Assembly: GCA_002011615.1 (NCBI GenBank)
Contig: MTOH01000009.1
Coordinates: forward strand, 43,371-107,370
Length of the DNA: 64,000 bases
Direction of reading: 5' to 3'
DNA from: Candidatus Hydrothermus pacificus
GTDB lineage: Bacteria; Hydrothermota; Hydrothermia; Hydrothermales; Hydrothermaceae
The notes beneath the pieces were generated by a model. It was not told the origin of the DNA and searched no databases. It was given only the letters and a program-made list of their open reading frames with translations. Positions 18,561 through 27,427 of the stretch are shown in pieces (position 1 is the first letter of the stretch; each line of letters begins with the position of its first letter). The position numbers and the translations under genes are program-made.

Positions 18561-19088
18561 TTTTCAAACCTATCAAACAAAAACAAAAATCCTCCCAGAA
18601 ACCAGAAAAATAAATTTTTCTCTGTGTCAAAGTTTAACTGGGCAAGCATAACTCCTGCAGGGATAAAGTATAAAAATATTAAAAGGGAAAGATATTTCAG
18701 TTTTATATTTTTCAGGATTAAAAATTTTTTTAAAAAGGAAAGTAAAATACTCCATCTTAAAATTAAAATCAATAAAAATCCCAAGATACCATATTCTAAA
18801 ATTAATCTCCCGGGTTCTGGTTCAAAGGCTCTGGGCATATCTCCCCATGCTTCTTCATTTTCAACAAATTGCAGGGAACCCTGATAGGCACTTCCTGCAC
18901 CATAACCGAATATCCCTGCATATTCTGAAAAATTGAAAGGTTCTATATATGCTGTTTTTATTCTTCTTTTTATATCCTGTTCACCCTTTTCTCCAAGCCT
19001 TTGCATAAAGTTATTATACACTTTTTTTCCGAAGGATGTCCAGAAGATAAACAATGCAGAAATTCCGAGGGCAGGAACAAGCCTTAAT
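18557..19088 (-). pseudogene. 5'-truncated duplicate of the O-antigen ligase/polymerase gene
   Basis: The readable part (about 165-176 residues) matches the C-terminal third of the intact ligase at 19899-21326 nearly residue for residue, e.g. YGAGSAYQGSLQFVENEE and MPRAFEPEPGRLILEYG. DNA identity is very high in that core and falls towards the 3' end. The homology stops abruptly at about 19088 (shared word gccttaat), where an in-frame TAA follows on the upstream side, so no start codon or N-terminal membrane helices remain; only a TTG at 19054 could initiate. Probably non-functional as a ligase, though a short membrane protein could still be made. Confidence 0.85.
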
Positions 19089-19190
19089 TATCCCCCTCTC
19101 TTTTTTGAATTCCATAATAAGTAAGATGCTTTTTTCAGAGTCATATTTTACTAAAGAAGGAGTTTTTTCAAATAAACAAATTTACACAAT

Positions 19191-19742
19191 TTACTGTACA
19201 TTACTTTGTTTTAATTTCGGGCTCTTTACCAAAAAATATATTATAAAAATCGAATAAATGATTATTCCCAATAGATAAAAGTGTAATGTACGAAGGGGAA
19301 CATTATCATAAAGAATAAACTTTCCATCATGAAAATAACGGCATATTAGGCGATTAGTAAAAGGAATATCCCAGATCCATATTGTTAAAGGAATAAAAGA
19401 AATAAAAAATGGAGCGATTAAAATTTGAAGCCATTTACTTCTACGCCCCATTCTCATGCACATGCTCATTATTATTAGAGACCACGGGAAAGAAGGATCT
19501 CGTGAAAGCCATGAGTGTAGTGTATGAATATAAGTATAATCTTTACCAAAGGGGTTAAGCATACAAGTTTGAGGATAAAAAATTAAATGATGGAGTATGG
19601 CTGTCAATGAAAAAATATTTAAAATACAAGTTGTTTTCCACCATATTTTACTATAAGAGGAATCTGATTCTTGGTAAATTAAAATTAAAGAATTAGGAGG
19701 CCACAGGATTGGGAAAAATATTTTTAAAAAAAGATTCATCAT
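19191..19742 (-). CDS. Uncharacterised small membrane protein in the glycan region
   Basis: 183 residues, strongly hydrophobic, rich in Trp, Cys, His and Ile, with about four to five likely membrane segments (e.g. LILIAPFFISFIPLTIW-like near 105-122 and a C-terminal helix LLGIIIYSIFIIYFLV). I recognise no family. It sits between the intact ligase and its truncated duplicate, so it may have arrived with the rearrangement. A TAAAAT lies 5 bases before the first ATG and no Shine-Dalgarno is seen. It may be a fragment of a larger membrane protein. Confidence 0.55.
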   Translation of the reverse strand: MMNLFLKIFFPILWPPNSLILIYQESDSSYSKIWWKTTCILNIFSLTAILHHLIFYPQTCMLNPFGKDYTYIHTLHSWLSRDPSFPWSLIIMSMCMRMGRRSKWLQILIAPFFISFIPLTIWIWDIPFTNRLICRYFHDGKFILYDNVPLRTLHFYLLGIIIYSIFIIYFLVKSPKLKQSNVQ

Positions 19743-19797
19743 TTATTATTTTAAAGAAAAATAAAAATCAATTCCAAAGAAGTTATGTTTTATTTAA

Positions 19798-19825
19798 AAG
19801 ATATAATATTTAAGATATAATATTT
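19798..19825. repeat. Perfect 14-base tandem duplication
   Basis: The unit aagatataatattt occurs twice head to tail (19798-19811 and 19812-19825) in the 156-base gap between the small membrane protein and the ligase. Each unit contains TATAAT. The same gap holds a palindrome GGGAAA-A-TTTCCC at 19885-19897, right after the ligase stop codon. Confidence 0.8.
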
Positions 19826-19898
19826 TACTCAATATTTTATCATTTTTGTTCCTTTTTGTAAACTTTAATTTTTTGATTCTTTGAGGGAAAATTTCCCA

Positions 19899-21326
19899 TT
19901 ATTTTACTTCATTTTTGAACCCATGAGATAAGAATAAAAATCCAGACAAAAACCAGAAGAATAAATTTCTATGAGTCATGAAATTTATCTGAGTAATCAT
20001 GAATCCCGAAGGCAAAAGATATAAAAGTATAATAAGGAAGAAATATTTTAACTTTATATTAAAACATGTAAAAAATTTCTTTAGAACACAAAATATTATA
20101 CTCCATCTTAAAATAAAAACCAATAAAAATCCCAAAACACCATATTCTAAAATTAATCTTCCTGGTTCTGGCTCAAAGGCTCTGGGCATATCTCCCCATA
20201 CTTCTTCATTTTCAACAAATTGCAGGGAACCCTGATAGGCACTTCCAGCACCATAACCGAATGCCCCTGCATATTTTGAAAACTTAAAAGGCTCTATATA
20301 TGTTATCTTTATTCTTCTCCTTATATCCTGTTCACCCTTTTCTCCCATTCTTTGCATAAAATTATTATACGCTCTTTTTCCAAAAGGTGTCCAGAAGATA
20401 AACAGTGCAGAAATTCCAAGGGCAGGAACAAGCCTTAATATCCATTTTCTTAAAAGATGTTTATAACCGTAAAGCCCCTGAATTGAACTTATAATAAGGT
20501 ATGAAAGGTATATAAAAAGGGTTATGGCAAAAGGTCCTCTTGAACCTGTGAGGAAAAGACTCAGGAATACAAGGACAATTAAAATATAAGAATAAATTCT
20601 TTCATACAGTTTTAAATCAAATGTTGTGAGAATATAGAGTAAAAATACACTTATTAAATTTAAATAAGTGGTATATCCATTAATATAAGGAAATGCTGAT
20701 GTTATTCTCACTGCCTTTCCAACAAATGCTTCTGCTGGTGTTCCATGAGCATAATAGTTTAAAATATGTGTGGGAGGCAAATTATACTGAATTATTCCGA
20801 GAATCATAAAAGGTAAAGAAGAATAAGCATATATTTTTAAAAATTTATATAAAAACTTTTCTTTGTCAAACACTTCTTTTACAATGAAAATTAAGGGAAC
20901 AAAGGAAAATTCAACAACAAACCCTGTAATTCCAATGAAAATAGAAGGCAATTTTGGATTAAAAATCTGGGCAAATCCCATAAAAAGATAAGGTAAAATT
21001 AAAAAATTTAAAGGAGATGAGGGTAAAATATCCTCTCCCTTTATTTTTTTACTCACAAGATAGCCTGTATATATTGAAAATAAAATTAAGAATTTTACCA
21101 AAAAAAGTTCTCTTTGCATAAAAGGAAATATCCATTTTCTAAAAGCGCCTTCAATTAATATCCAGTAAAGCAAAAATAGAAGTGATTTTTTCCAGTAGAT
21201 TGCACAAATTAATCCTGTAAGTCCTGCAAAGCCCAGAATTATGTATTTAAAAGAAAGAAAATTTTTAAAAAACCAGAGAAATAAACCTGCTGTTATGAAT
21301 AAAATTATTACTTTCTTATCGGACAT
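19899..21326 (-). CDS. O-antigen ligase/polymerase family membrane protein (Wzy/WaaL-like)
   Basis: 475 residues with about ten to twelve membrane helices and a large extracytoplasmic loop containing SAFPYINGYTTYLN and the segment FGYGAGSAYQGSLQF, a layout typical of O-antigen ligases and polysaccharide polymerases. Such proteins polymerise glycan repeats or attach glycan to its carrier at the periplasmic face; which one cannot be told. No Shine-Dalgarno is seen; a CATACT 7 bases before the ATG with TTGAAA 18 bases further up could drive a leaderless transcript. The 3' third is duplicated at 18557-19088. Confidence 0.85.
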   Translation of the reverse strand: MSDKKVIILFITAGLFLWFFKNFLSFKYIILGFAGLTGLICAIYWKKSLLFLLYWILIEGAFRKWIFPFMQRELFLVKFLILFSIYTGYLVSKKIKGEDILPSSPLNFLILPYLFMGFAQIFNPKLPSIFIGITGFVVEFSFVPLIFIVKEVFDKEKFLYKFLKIYAYSSLPFMILGIIQYNLPPTHILNYYAHGTPAEAFVGKAVRITSAFPYINGYTTYLNLISVFLLYILTTFDLKLYERIYSYILIVLVFLSLFLTGSRGPFAITLFIYLSYLIISSIQGLYGYKHLLRKWILRLVPALGISALFIFWTPFGKRAYNNFMQRMGEKGEQDIRRRIKITYIEPFKFSKYAGAFGYGAGSAYQGSLQFVENEEVWGDMPRAFEPEPGRLILEYGVLGFLLVFILRWSIIFCVLKKFFTCFNIKLKYFFLIILLYLLPSGFMITQINFMTHRNLFFWFLSGFLFLSHGFKNEVK

Positions 21327-21367
21327 TTAAAAAGTATGTTGGATAATTTTTATTTTTTTCAATCATT

Positions 21368-21472
21368 TCAGTGGTTGTAAGAAGTGGGTTTTATCTCTGG
21401 TGATTCTAATTTTCCCTTTTTACAAAGACTTTCAACATTAGGAACCTTTAATTTTAAACAAACAATACCCAT
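21368..21472 (-). CDS. Possible 34-residue small protein
   Basis: Short ORF starting MGIVCLKLKVPNVES and ending KPTSYNH, preceded by an excellent ggaggtg Shine-Dalgarno 4-5 bases before the ATG, which is unusual in this accessory region. It sits 42 bases upstream of the ligase gene on the same strand. No family is recognised. It could be a leader peptide for the ligase gene, a real small protein, or the head of a lost gene. Confidence 0.4.
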   Translation of the reverse strand: MGIVCLKLKVPNVESLCKKGKLESPEIKPTSYNH

Positions 21473-21556
21473 TTTTCACCTCCATAAGTTGATTATATTT
21501 TAATTTAATACCTGTATGAAATTCAATTATTTATTGATTTTAAAAATGATTTTCTG

Positions 21557-21586
21557 TTGGATAAAAATATTATTACCCTTTATAAT
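21557..21586 (+). promoter_or_regulatory. Leaderless promoter of the VapBC-like pair
   Basis: TTGGAT (21557-21562), an 18-base spacer and TATAAT (21581-21586); the ATG follows after 7 bases, so transcription should begin at or next to the start codon. No Shine-Dalgarno is present. Confidence 0.65.
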
Positions 21587-21593
21587 TTAATAT

Positions 21594-21803
21594 ATGAAAA
21601 CACTGGAACAAAAAATTAAAGAATTGCCTCCTGTTTTAAAAAAAGAAGTGGAGATTTTTGTGGACTTCTTATTAAAGAGATATAAAAAACCAAAAAAGGG
21701 CAAATTAAATATATTGAAATTAAAAGGAGTGTTGAGTTATTTGAGAGATAAATACACTTCGGTTGAGTTAAAACATGAAATTTCTAAATGGCGAGATAAA
21801 TAA
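21594..21803 (+). CDS. VapB-like antitoxin (DUF2281-type)
   Basis: 69 residues. The first half, LEQKIKELPPVLKKEVEIFVDFLLKR, is the helical opening common to DUF2281 antitoxins that precede PIN toxins; the tail (VELKHEISKWRDK) is typical of the toxin-binding end. Its stop codon TAA overlaps the ATG of the PIN gene, as is usual for coupled toxin-antitoxin pairs. It begins with a predicted leaderless promoter. Confidence 0.8.
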   Translation: MKTLEQKIKELPPVLKKEVEIFVDFLLKRYKKPKKGKLNILKLKGVLSYLRDKYTSVELKHEISKWRDK

Positions 21804-22200
21804 TGTATCTTATAGATTCATGCATTATTCTTGAATTTTTACTGGGTCAGAAAAGAGCACAGATTGTAGAGAGGTTTTTAAAAAATTTGAAAAAGGGAGA
21901 AATTTTCGTTTCTGATTTCACTCTCCACTCGCTCGGGATTATTTTACTGAGAGAGAAAATGCCACAATATTTTCTTCAAATTTTAAAAGATGTTATAGAA
22001 GAGAAAATAAAATTATTGGGTTAGAGCATAAAGAGTTAAAAAGGATTGTAAAAGTTCACGAAAAATTTGGATTAGATTTTGATGATGCTTACCAGTATGT
22101 AGTTGCAGAAAAATATAATCTTAAAATAATAAGTTTTGACAGCGATTTTGATAAAACAACTCTTGGCAGAATTTTGCCCCAGGATTTAATTTCTTCCTGA
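21803..22200 (+). pseudogene. VapC-like PIN toxin broken by a frameshift
   Basis: The first frame (21803-22024) reads MYLIDSCIILEFLLG, with the first PIN acidic residue at D5, and stops at a TAG. From about 22003 the next frame continues the same domain: LEHKELKRIVKVHEKFG, LDFDDAYQYVVAEKYN, then IISFDSDFD, containing the remaining PIN acids, and ends at 22198-22200. A single one-base change in the A-rich stretch 22001-22013 would rejoin them. Either the toxin is inactivated, or it is a sequencing/assembly error or a slippage site. Confidence 0.85.
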
Positions 22201-22216
22201 AATCTTACATTATATT

Positions 22217-23410
22217 TTAATTACCATACCTTTGCCATATCTCCATTATAGCCTTCCTTATATTTTCCCTGTATTTTTCCCATGTATATTTCTCTGCCTG
22301 CTTAGCGGCATTTTTGCCCATTTCCTCAATTTTCTGTCTATTATTATAAAAATAAAGTATTTTTTCTTTCAATGCTTCCTTATCACCCGCAGGTATTATA
22401 AAACCGTCTATTCCGTCTCTAACACAATCTTTCGCCCCTACATTTTCCGTTATTATAACAGGCAAACCGCAAGCCATTGCTTCAAGGACAACTTGACCAA
22501 AACTGTCAAGTAAAGAAGGGAAAACAAAGATGCTTGCTTTGTGATAAAATTTTACAAGTTCTTCGTGATGTAAAAAGGGATTGTAAGTTAAAATTTTTTC
22601 ATTTTTCTTAACAGTATTAAAATCATCAGAAGGTGCTCCTATAATAATGAGATTCATATCTTGTTTTTTTATTTCCCTGAATGTATTTATTAAATAAGAC
22701 AAACCTTTTCTTTTAGAGAGGTTAGAGACAAATAAAATAATAAATTCTTTAGTATCGTAGATTTTTTTGGGAACAAATTTTTGTAAATCCACACCCAGAT
22801 TAATAACAAAAATCTTTTTTTTATCTATCCCATTTTTAATTAAACTATCTCTGGCAAACGAAGAAAGTGTTAATATAAAATCAACCCTTTCCAACTCCTC
22901 TTTTTTAATCTTCTCCACTAATTTTAAGGAAGAATCTCTTATATTTAAAAAATTATACATTTCATTCAGTCTTCTAATTTCTTTATAATGAATTTGTGCA
23001 AGGTCCAAAATAGTAATTTTACCTCTTTTTTTGCAATATTCAAAACTCTTTAAACAAGAAAGTTCATATCCTATAAAAATATCAAAACCCATATTTTTTA
23101 ACTTTTTTGAAACCCATTTGTCAAATTCTTTTCCTATTTTTAAATCACGATTTTTGCTTTTTAAAATAAATCTATGTTTTATTTCAGATAAAGGGTTCTG
23201 ACATACAAGTTCGGGGTTTATCTTTTCAAAGTATCTTTTTTTCAATTCTTTCTCAAATTTCGGTATTTTCCCTAAAAAATTATAAGGAAACTTATGGGGT
23301 TTATACCAGAAGCCAGTAAAGTATCTCAAAAGCATATTCCCTTCCTGCAATGCATAAACAAGTTGATGAGAATGTTGACGACCTGGATGAGATACAATTA
23401 CCTTTATCAT
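22217..23410 (-). CDS. Glycosyltransferase family 4
   Basis: 397-residue GT-B enzyme. The N-terminus SHPGRQHSHQLVYAL resembles a subgroup of GT4 proteins in surface-glycan clusters; the C-terminal half has VSNLSKRKGLSYLINTF and the sugar-nucleotide site GQVVLEAMACGLPVI. It starts 2 bases after the AAA_14/DUF4143 ATPase gene, so both share a transcript although they are functionally unrelated. Donor and acceptor are not predictable. Confidence 0.88.
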   Translation of the reverse strand: MIKVIVSHPGRQHSHQLVYALQEGNMLLRYFTGFWYKPHKFPYNFLGKIPKFEKELKKRYFEKINPELVCQNPLSEIKHRFILKSKNRDLKIGKEFDKWVSKKLKNMGFDIFIGYELSCLKSFEYCKKRGKITILDLAQIHYKEIRRLNEMYNFLNIRDSSLKLVEKIKKEELERVDFILTLSSFARDSLIKNGIDKKKIFVINLGVDLQKFVPKKIYDTKEFIILFVSNLSKRKGLSYLINTFREIKKQDMNLIIIGAPSDDFNTVKKNEKILTYNPFLHHEELVKFYHKASIFVFPSLLDSFGQVVLEAMACGLPVIITENVGAKDCVRDGIDGFIIPAGDKEALKEKILYFYNNRQKIEEMGKNAAKQAEKYTWEKYRENIRKAIMEIWQRYGN

Positions 23411-23412
23411 AC

Positions 23413-24582
23413 TTATAAAAGCACAGGATGAATTATTTTAAGGGAATGATGGTAATTTTTAGAAATTACACAAAATTCTTTTATTTCTAACTCTTTGCAA
23501 ATATTTCTCAGATTTTTTAAATCATTTTCATTAGCATTTATTTTTACTTCATAGGCAATATCTTTGTTAAAAATAAAATCTATTTCAACACCGCTTTTCT
23601 TCCGGTAATAATTAACTTCTCCTCTTCTTCTTAATGCAAGAAACACCGCGTTCTCAAAAATTATGCCTTCATCAAGTTTTGCAAACTTGTTCAATATTCC
23701 TGTATCACAGAAATACACTTTTGGAGATTTTCTTATCTCTGTATTTTTCTTTTTAGAAAAAGGTCTTAAAAGATAAATAAAATATGTCCCTTCAAGAAAA
23801 GATATGTGTTCACTAATAGATTTCCGTGAAATGCCAAGTTCCTTAGAAATCTTAGTTATATCAATTTTTGACCCTGCTCTTTGCATTAAAAGAAGGATTA
23901 AATCTCTCACCGCCTCATTTTTTCTAAAATCTCCTAATGTAACAATTTCCATCTGGAAATATGATTTAAATATTTCCTCCAGACTTTTTTCTTTTTCCTC
24001 TATACTCTCTTTTAATACAACTTCCGGAAATCCACCAAAATAAATATATTCTTCATAAAAAGAATAAAGTGTTTCAAAAATATTTTTATTAAATTCTTCT
24101 TTTTTTTCAGGTATTTTAAAATTTGTCTCTTTAAAAATAAGGAATTCTTTAAAACTTAAAGGGAAGAGTTCAAATATATATTTTCTTCCTGCAAGGGTTT
24201 CGGAAAATAGATTTTTCAGATAAAAACTTGCTGAACCTGTCAAAAAGAATTTTACATTATAATGGTCAATAAAATATTTGACCACTGAAGGTAAATTTTT
24301 TGCAAATTGTATCTCATCAAGAAATAAATATGATTTTTTATTAAAATTAATACCAAGAAATTCAAAAGTTTTTTTAATATTTTCATAATTTTCTTCTTCA
24401 AAATATCTTCGATTTAAGGGATTTTCAAGGTCCAGAAAAATTTTGTTCCTTGAATCTATCTTCTCAAATATAGTTTTTAAAAGCGTTGTTTTTCCGGTCC
24501 TTCTCATACCCGTAATTATAATCGCTTCTTTGGAATGAAAATATTTCTCTATTTCTTTTAAAATTTCTCTTGGATAAATCAT
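23413..24582 (-). CDS. AAA_14/DUF4143 family ATPase
   Basis: 389 residues. Walker A GMRRTGKTTL near residue 25, Walker B SYLFLDEIQ, sensor FFLTGSAS, a winged-helix-like middle (KISKELGISRKSISEHI), then the DUF4143 region whose end resembles a PD-(D/E)xK fold (GVEIDFIF...AYEVK). The family is abundant in mobile and accessory regions of bacteria and archaea; its cellular role is not settled. It has the clearest leaderless promoter of the window, with a perfect palindrome in the spacer, suggesting autoregulation or control by a dimeric repressor. It lies between two glycosyltransferase genes, as an inserted cassette would. Confidence 0.9.
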   Translation of the reverse strand: MIYPREILKEIEKYFHSKEAIIITGMRRTGKTTLLKTIFEKIDSRNKIFLDLENPLNRRYFEEENYENIKKTFEFLGINFNKKSYLFLDEIQFAKNLPSVVKYFIDHYNVKFFLTGSASFYLKNLFSETLAGRKYIFELFPLSFKEFLIFKETNFKIPEKKEEFNKNIFETLYSFYEEYIYFGGFPEVVLKESIEEKEKSLEEIFKSYFQMEIVTLGDFRKNEAVRDLILLLMQRAGSKIDITKISKELGISRKSISEHISFLEGTYFIYLLRPFSKKKNTEIRKSPKVYFCDTGILNKFAKLDEGIIFENAVFLALRRRGEVNYYRKKSGVEIDFIFNKDIAYEVKINANENDLKNLRNICKELEIKEFCVISKNYHHSLKIIHPVLL

Positions 24583-24588
24583 ACTTAT

Positions 24589-24618
24589 ATTTTAACAAAA
24601 AGTAATACTTTTTGTCAA
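24589..24618 (-). promoter_or_regulatory. Leaderless promoter with palindromic operator
   Basis: On the minus strand TTGACA (24618-24613), an 18-base spacer and TAAAAT (24594-24589), then 6 bases and the ATG at 24582. A perfect inverted repeat with two 10-base arms, ACAAAAAGTA and TACTTTTTGT, around one central base fills 24595-24615, i.e. the whole spacer and part of the -35 box. The position fits a repressor operator. As an AT-only-loop hairpin it could also act as a weak terminator for the operon ending at 24619. Confidence 0.75.
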
Positions 24619-25764
24619 TTATAGTTTGCAAAAAGTTGATTTTCTTAACTCAAGAAATTTTTCATATTCCCATACAATTTTTTTCCATTTTATTCTTTGA
24701 TTATAAAATTCAATTATTTTATTTTTTAAATTTCTATATTTTTCATCTTTTAAATATCCAATTATTTTTTCAAAGATTTCCTCTGGGGAAGGGTCAGAAT
24801 AGATGTAATACCCCTTGAATGTTTCATCTGTGAAAAAACCCCTGTTGCTTATAACAGGAACTCCTGCAGAAAAAGTTGCTGAGACAGAACCGCTTTTTAA
24901 ATTTATACCTCCTTCATACTTATTTGAATATTTATCAAAAAATATGAAAAAGTCAAAGGTTTTTAAAATTTTATAAGCCTTTTCTTTTGGTAAATACCCT
25001 GTAAACTCTGCAGGAATTTTTAAATTTTTTGCCATTTTTTTTAAATACGCTGGTGTTTCTCCCACGAAAATATATTTAACTTTTAATCCCTTATCCTTTA
25101 AAATCTTCACCGCCTTTAAATGCACATCTATTCTTCTTGATTTCTGGGCACTCCCAAAAGAGCCTATAATTATAAAGTCTTTTTTATGGCTCTCTTCAAA
25201 AGCCTCGCCCTCTTCATTTTCAGGAACTATATTGCTTCCAACAGGTATAACTTTTATTTTATTTTTAAAGAAATGGAGCATCTTTTTCCATCTTTCAATC
25301 GGGACAACTATCTTATCGGAAAGTAAAGCGAGAAAATAGGCTATTATTCTTTGAGAAATTGCAATCGGAAGATGTTTAAAATCTCCTGTATCAAGGAGTA
25401 TTGCAACTTCGTGAAAAGTTGTACATATTTTAAATTTTTGTTTTTTTAAATTTAAATATAGAAAAATTAGCCAGAAAGGAATTCCATAATAGGAATACAT
25501 ATAAGGGACATATTGAATTATTATCCAGTTAGGTGAAATTTCTTTCACATACTCTATAATTTCCTTAACTCCTTTTAAATCCCACTTTTTTATCAAAGGC
25601 ATCACCTTAACATCATCTAAATTATTAATTATTCTTTTATCATCAGAAGTTAAAACAGAAACATCAAGTCCTTTTTTTGCTAAATGCCCGCTCAAATAAT
25701 AAGTGTAGTCGGATACGCCACCGGGAATATAGGGGAAATATCTTGTGATCATAAGGATTTTCAT
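24619..25764 (-). CDS. Glycosyltransferase family 4
   Basis: 381-residue GT-B type protein. N-terminus MKILMITRYFPYIPGGVSDYTYYLS has the GT4 glycine loop; the C-terminal half has FIIIGSFGSAQKSRRIDVHLKAVK, but the usual E-x7-E region is atypical (SVSATFSAGVPVIS, with the first acidic residue absent), so specificity or mechanism may deviate. Last gene of the six-gene run that starts at 31890; it overlaps the carbamoyltransferase gene by 4 bases. Confidence 0.85.
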   Translation of the reverse strand: MKILMITRYFPYIPGGVSDYTYYLSGHLAKKGLDVSVLTSDDKRIINNLDDVKVMPLIKKWDLKGVKEIIEYVKEISPNWIIIQYVPYMYSYYGIPFWLIFLYLNLKKQKFKICTTFHEVAILLDTGDFKHLPIAISQRIIAYFLALLSDKIVVPIERWKKMLHFFKNKIKVIPVGSNIVPENEEGEAFEESHKKDFIIIGSFGSAQKSRRIDVHLKAVKILKDKGLKVKYIFVGETPAYLKKMAKNLKIPAEFTGYLPKEKAYKILKTFDFFIFFDKYSNKYEGGINLKSGSVSATFSAGVPVISNRGFFTDETFKGYYIYSDPSPEEIFEKIIGYLKDEKYRNLKNKIIEFYNQRIKWKKIVWEYEKFLELRKSTFCKL

Positions 25765-27425
25765 TTTTTTATAATAAGAAAATTTTCCAGAATTAAAGCA
25801 TCCAGCCCTGATGTATAAAAAGTCCTTATTGCATCAAAAGGCGAACATACGATTGGCTCTCCTTTTAAATTGAAAGAAGTGTTTAAAACCACGGGAATGT
25901 TTGTCTTTCTATAAAATTCATTTATCACATTCCAGTAAAAAGGATTTATTTTTTTATTCACAGATTGAGGTCTTGCAGAACCATCAACATGAGTTACTGC
26001 AGGAATTTTATTTCTTTTATCCTTTTTAACAGGAAAACTTAAAATCATAAAGGGTGATAAATGTTTCGCATCTAAATATTCATAATAATATTCTTCTAAG
26101 ATTGAAGGAGCAAAAGGACGCCACCATTCTCTGTATTTAACAGAATTATTAACTTTATCTTTCATCTCTTGTTTTCTCGGGTCTGCAAGTATAGACCTTG
26201 CTCCAAGTGCTCTTGGACCAAATTCCATTCTTCCTTTAAATAAACCTACTATTTTCCCATCTGCAATTAATTCTGCTATAACTTTTTCAGGATTGCCTAA
26301 TTTTTCATGGGGCAATTTATATTTTTTCAAAATATTTTCAACTTCATCTTCATAAGAAGGTCCCAAATATAAATGCCTTAACTCAAATTTTGGTAATCTT
26401 TTATCCACTAAAAGATAGGGATAAAAACATGCCCCGAGAGATGCTCCTTCATCAGAGGCTGCAGGTTGAACAAATATATTTTCTATAAAATCCGAATTTG
26501 CAATTAATCCATTTGCCTTGCAATTTAAGGCAACACCTCCTGCAAGACATAAATTTTTACAACCGGTTTTCTCAACTGCATATTTTGCAAGATTTAACAT
26601 TGCTTTTTCTGTTTCCCTTTGAACTGCAAATGCTATGTCTTTATGTTTTTCATTTATTTCTTCATTCTCTCTTCTTTGAGGTCCGAATACCCTTTCTATT
26701 CCTGAGACATCAGAAAGTCCCTTCCCAAAAAATTTTTTCCAGTGGACTTTATAAGGGACTTTTTCATTTGTAATGAATTCCTTTAAATCTATCCCTTCTT
26801 TGCCATAAGGTGCAAGTCCCATAACCTTCCATTCATCGGATAGGGGTTTAAAACCCAGATACTTTGTAAATTTTGCATAAAAAAGACCGAGTGAATTTGG
26901 AAATTTTATTATTTCAACAGGTTCTATCTTTCCGTCTTTTGCATACCATATTGAGGTTGCTTCAAAGGCACCCCTTCCATCTATTACGAGAATGGTTGCT
27001 TCATTGAAGGGAGAATAAACATAAGCACTTATTGCATGGGCAAGATGATGGTCGCAGAATAAAAATTTTGATTTTCCAAAATACTCTTCATATCTTTTAA
27101 ATCCTCCTTTTATCCATAAGTGGTGTAATCGTGAATAAGAAGTGTATAAAAATGCTTTGGGTAAAAGGTTATTTTTCAAAGTTAATTTTAAGTCAAAAAA
27201 TAATTGTTTTAAAGGGTGTGACCATGCAATGCATACATAATCAATATCTTCGGGTTTTAAATTTACAAATTTTAATGTTTCTTTTATTGCATTTAAAGGA
27301 AAAGATGAGTCGTGTTTTTTTCTTGTCAACCTTTCTTCTGAGATTGCAAATATCAATTCTCCATCAATTGATAAAGCACAGGCTGTGTCATGTTCTCCTG
27401 AATAACTTATCCCCAAAATTTTCAT
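25761..27425 (-). CDS. Carbamoyltransferase, NodU/CmcH family
   Basis: 554 residues of normal family length. Enzymes of this family move a carbamoyl group from carbamoyl phosphate, via carbamoyl-AMP, to a hydroxyl of a sugar or antibiotic. N-terminal ASKHA-fold domain: GISYSGEHDTACAL, FCDHHLAHAISAYVYSP with the metal-binding histidines, VIDGRGAFE, AGGVALNCKANG. C-terminal YrdC-like domain: GRMEFGPRALGARSIL and VVLNTSFNLKGEPIV. It sits inside a glycan operon, with 4- and 3-base contacts to the glycosyltransferase genes either side, so it probably carbamoylates a surface sugar. Confidence 0.93.
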   Translation of the reverse strand: MKILGISYSGEHDTACALSIDGELIFAISEERLTRKKHDSSFPLNAIKETLKFVNLKPEDIDYVCIAWSHPLKQLFFDLKLTLKNNLLPKAFLYTSYSRLHHLWIKGGFKRYEEYFGKSKFLFCDHHLAHAISAYVYSPFNEATILVIDGRGAFEATSIWYAKDGKIEPVEIIKFPNSLGLFYAKFTKYLGFKPLSDEWKVMGLAPYGKEGIDLKEFITNEKVPYKVHWKKFFGKGLSDVSGIERVFGPQRRENEEINEKHKDIAFAVQRETEKAMLNLAKYAVEKTGCKNLCLAGGVALNCKANGLIANSDFIENIFVQPAASDEGASLGACFYPYLLVDKRLPKFELRHLYLGPSYEDEVENILKKYKLPHEKLGNPEKVIAELIADGKIVGLFKGRMEFGPRALGARSILADPRKQEMKDKVNNSVKYREWWRPFAPSILEEYYYEYLDAKHLSPFMILSFPVKKDKRNKIPAVTHVDGSARPQSVNKKINPFYWNVINEFYRKTNIPVVLNTSFNLKGEPIVCSPFDAIRTFYTSGLDALILENFLIIKK

Positions 27426-27427
27426 TT

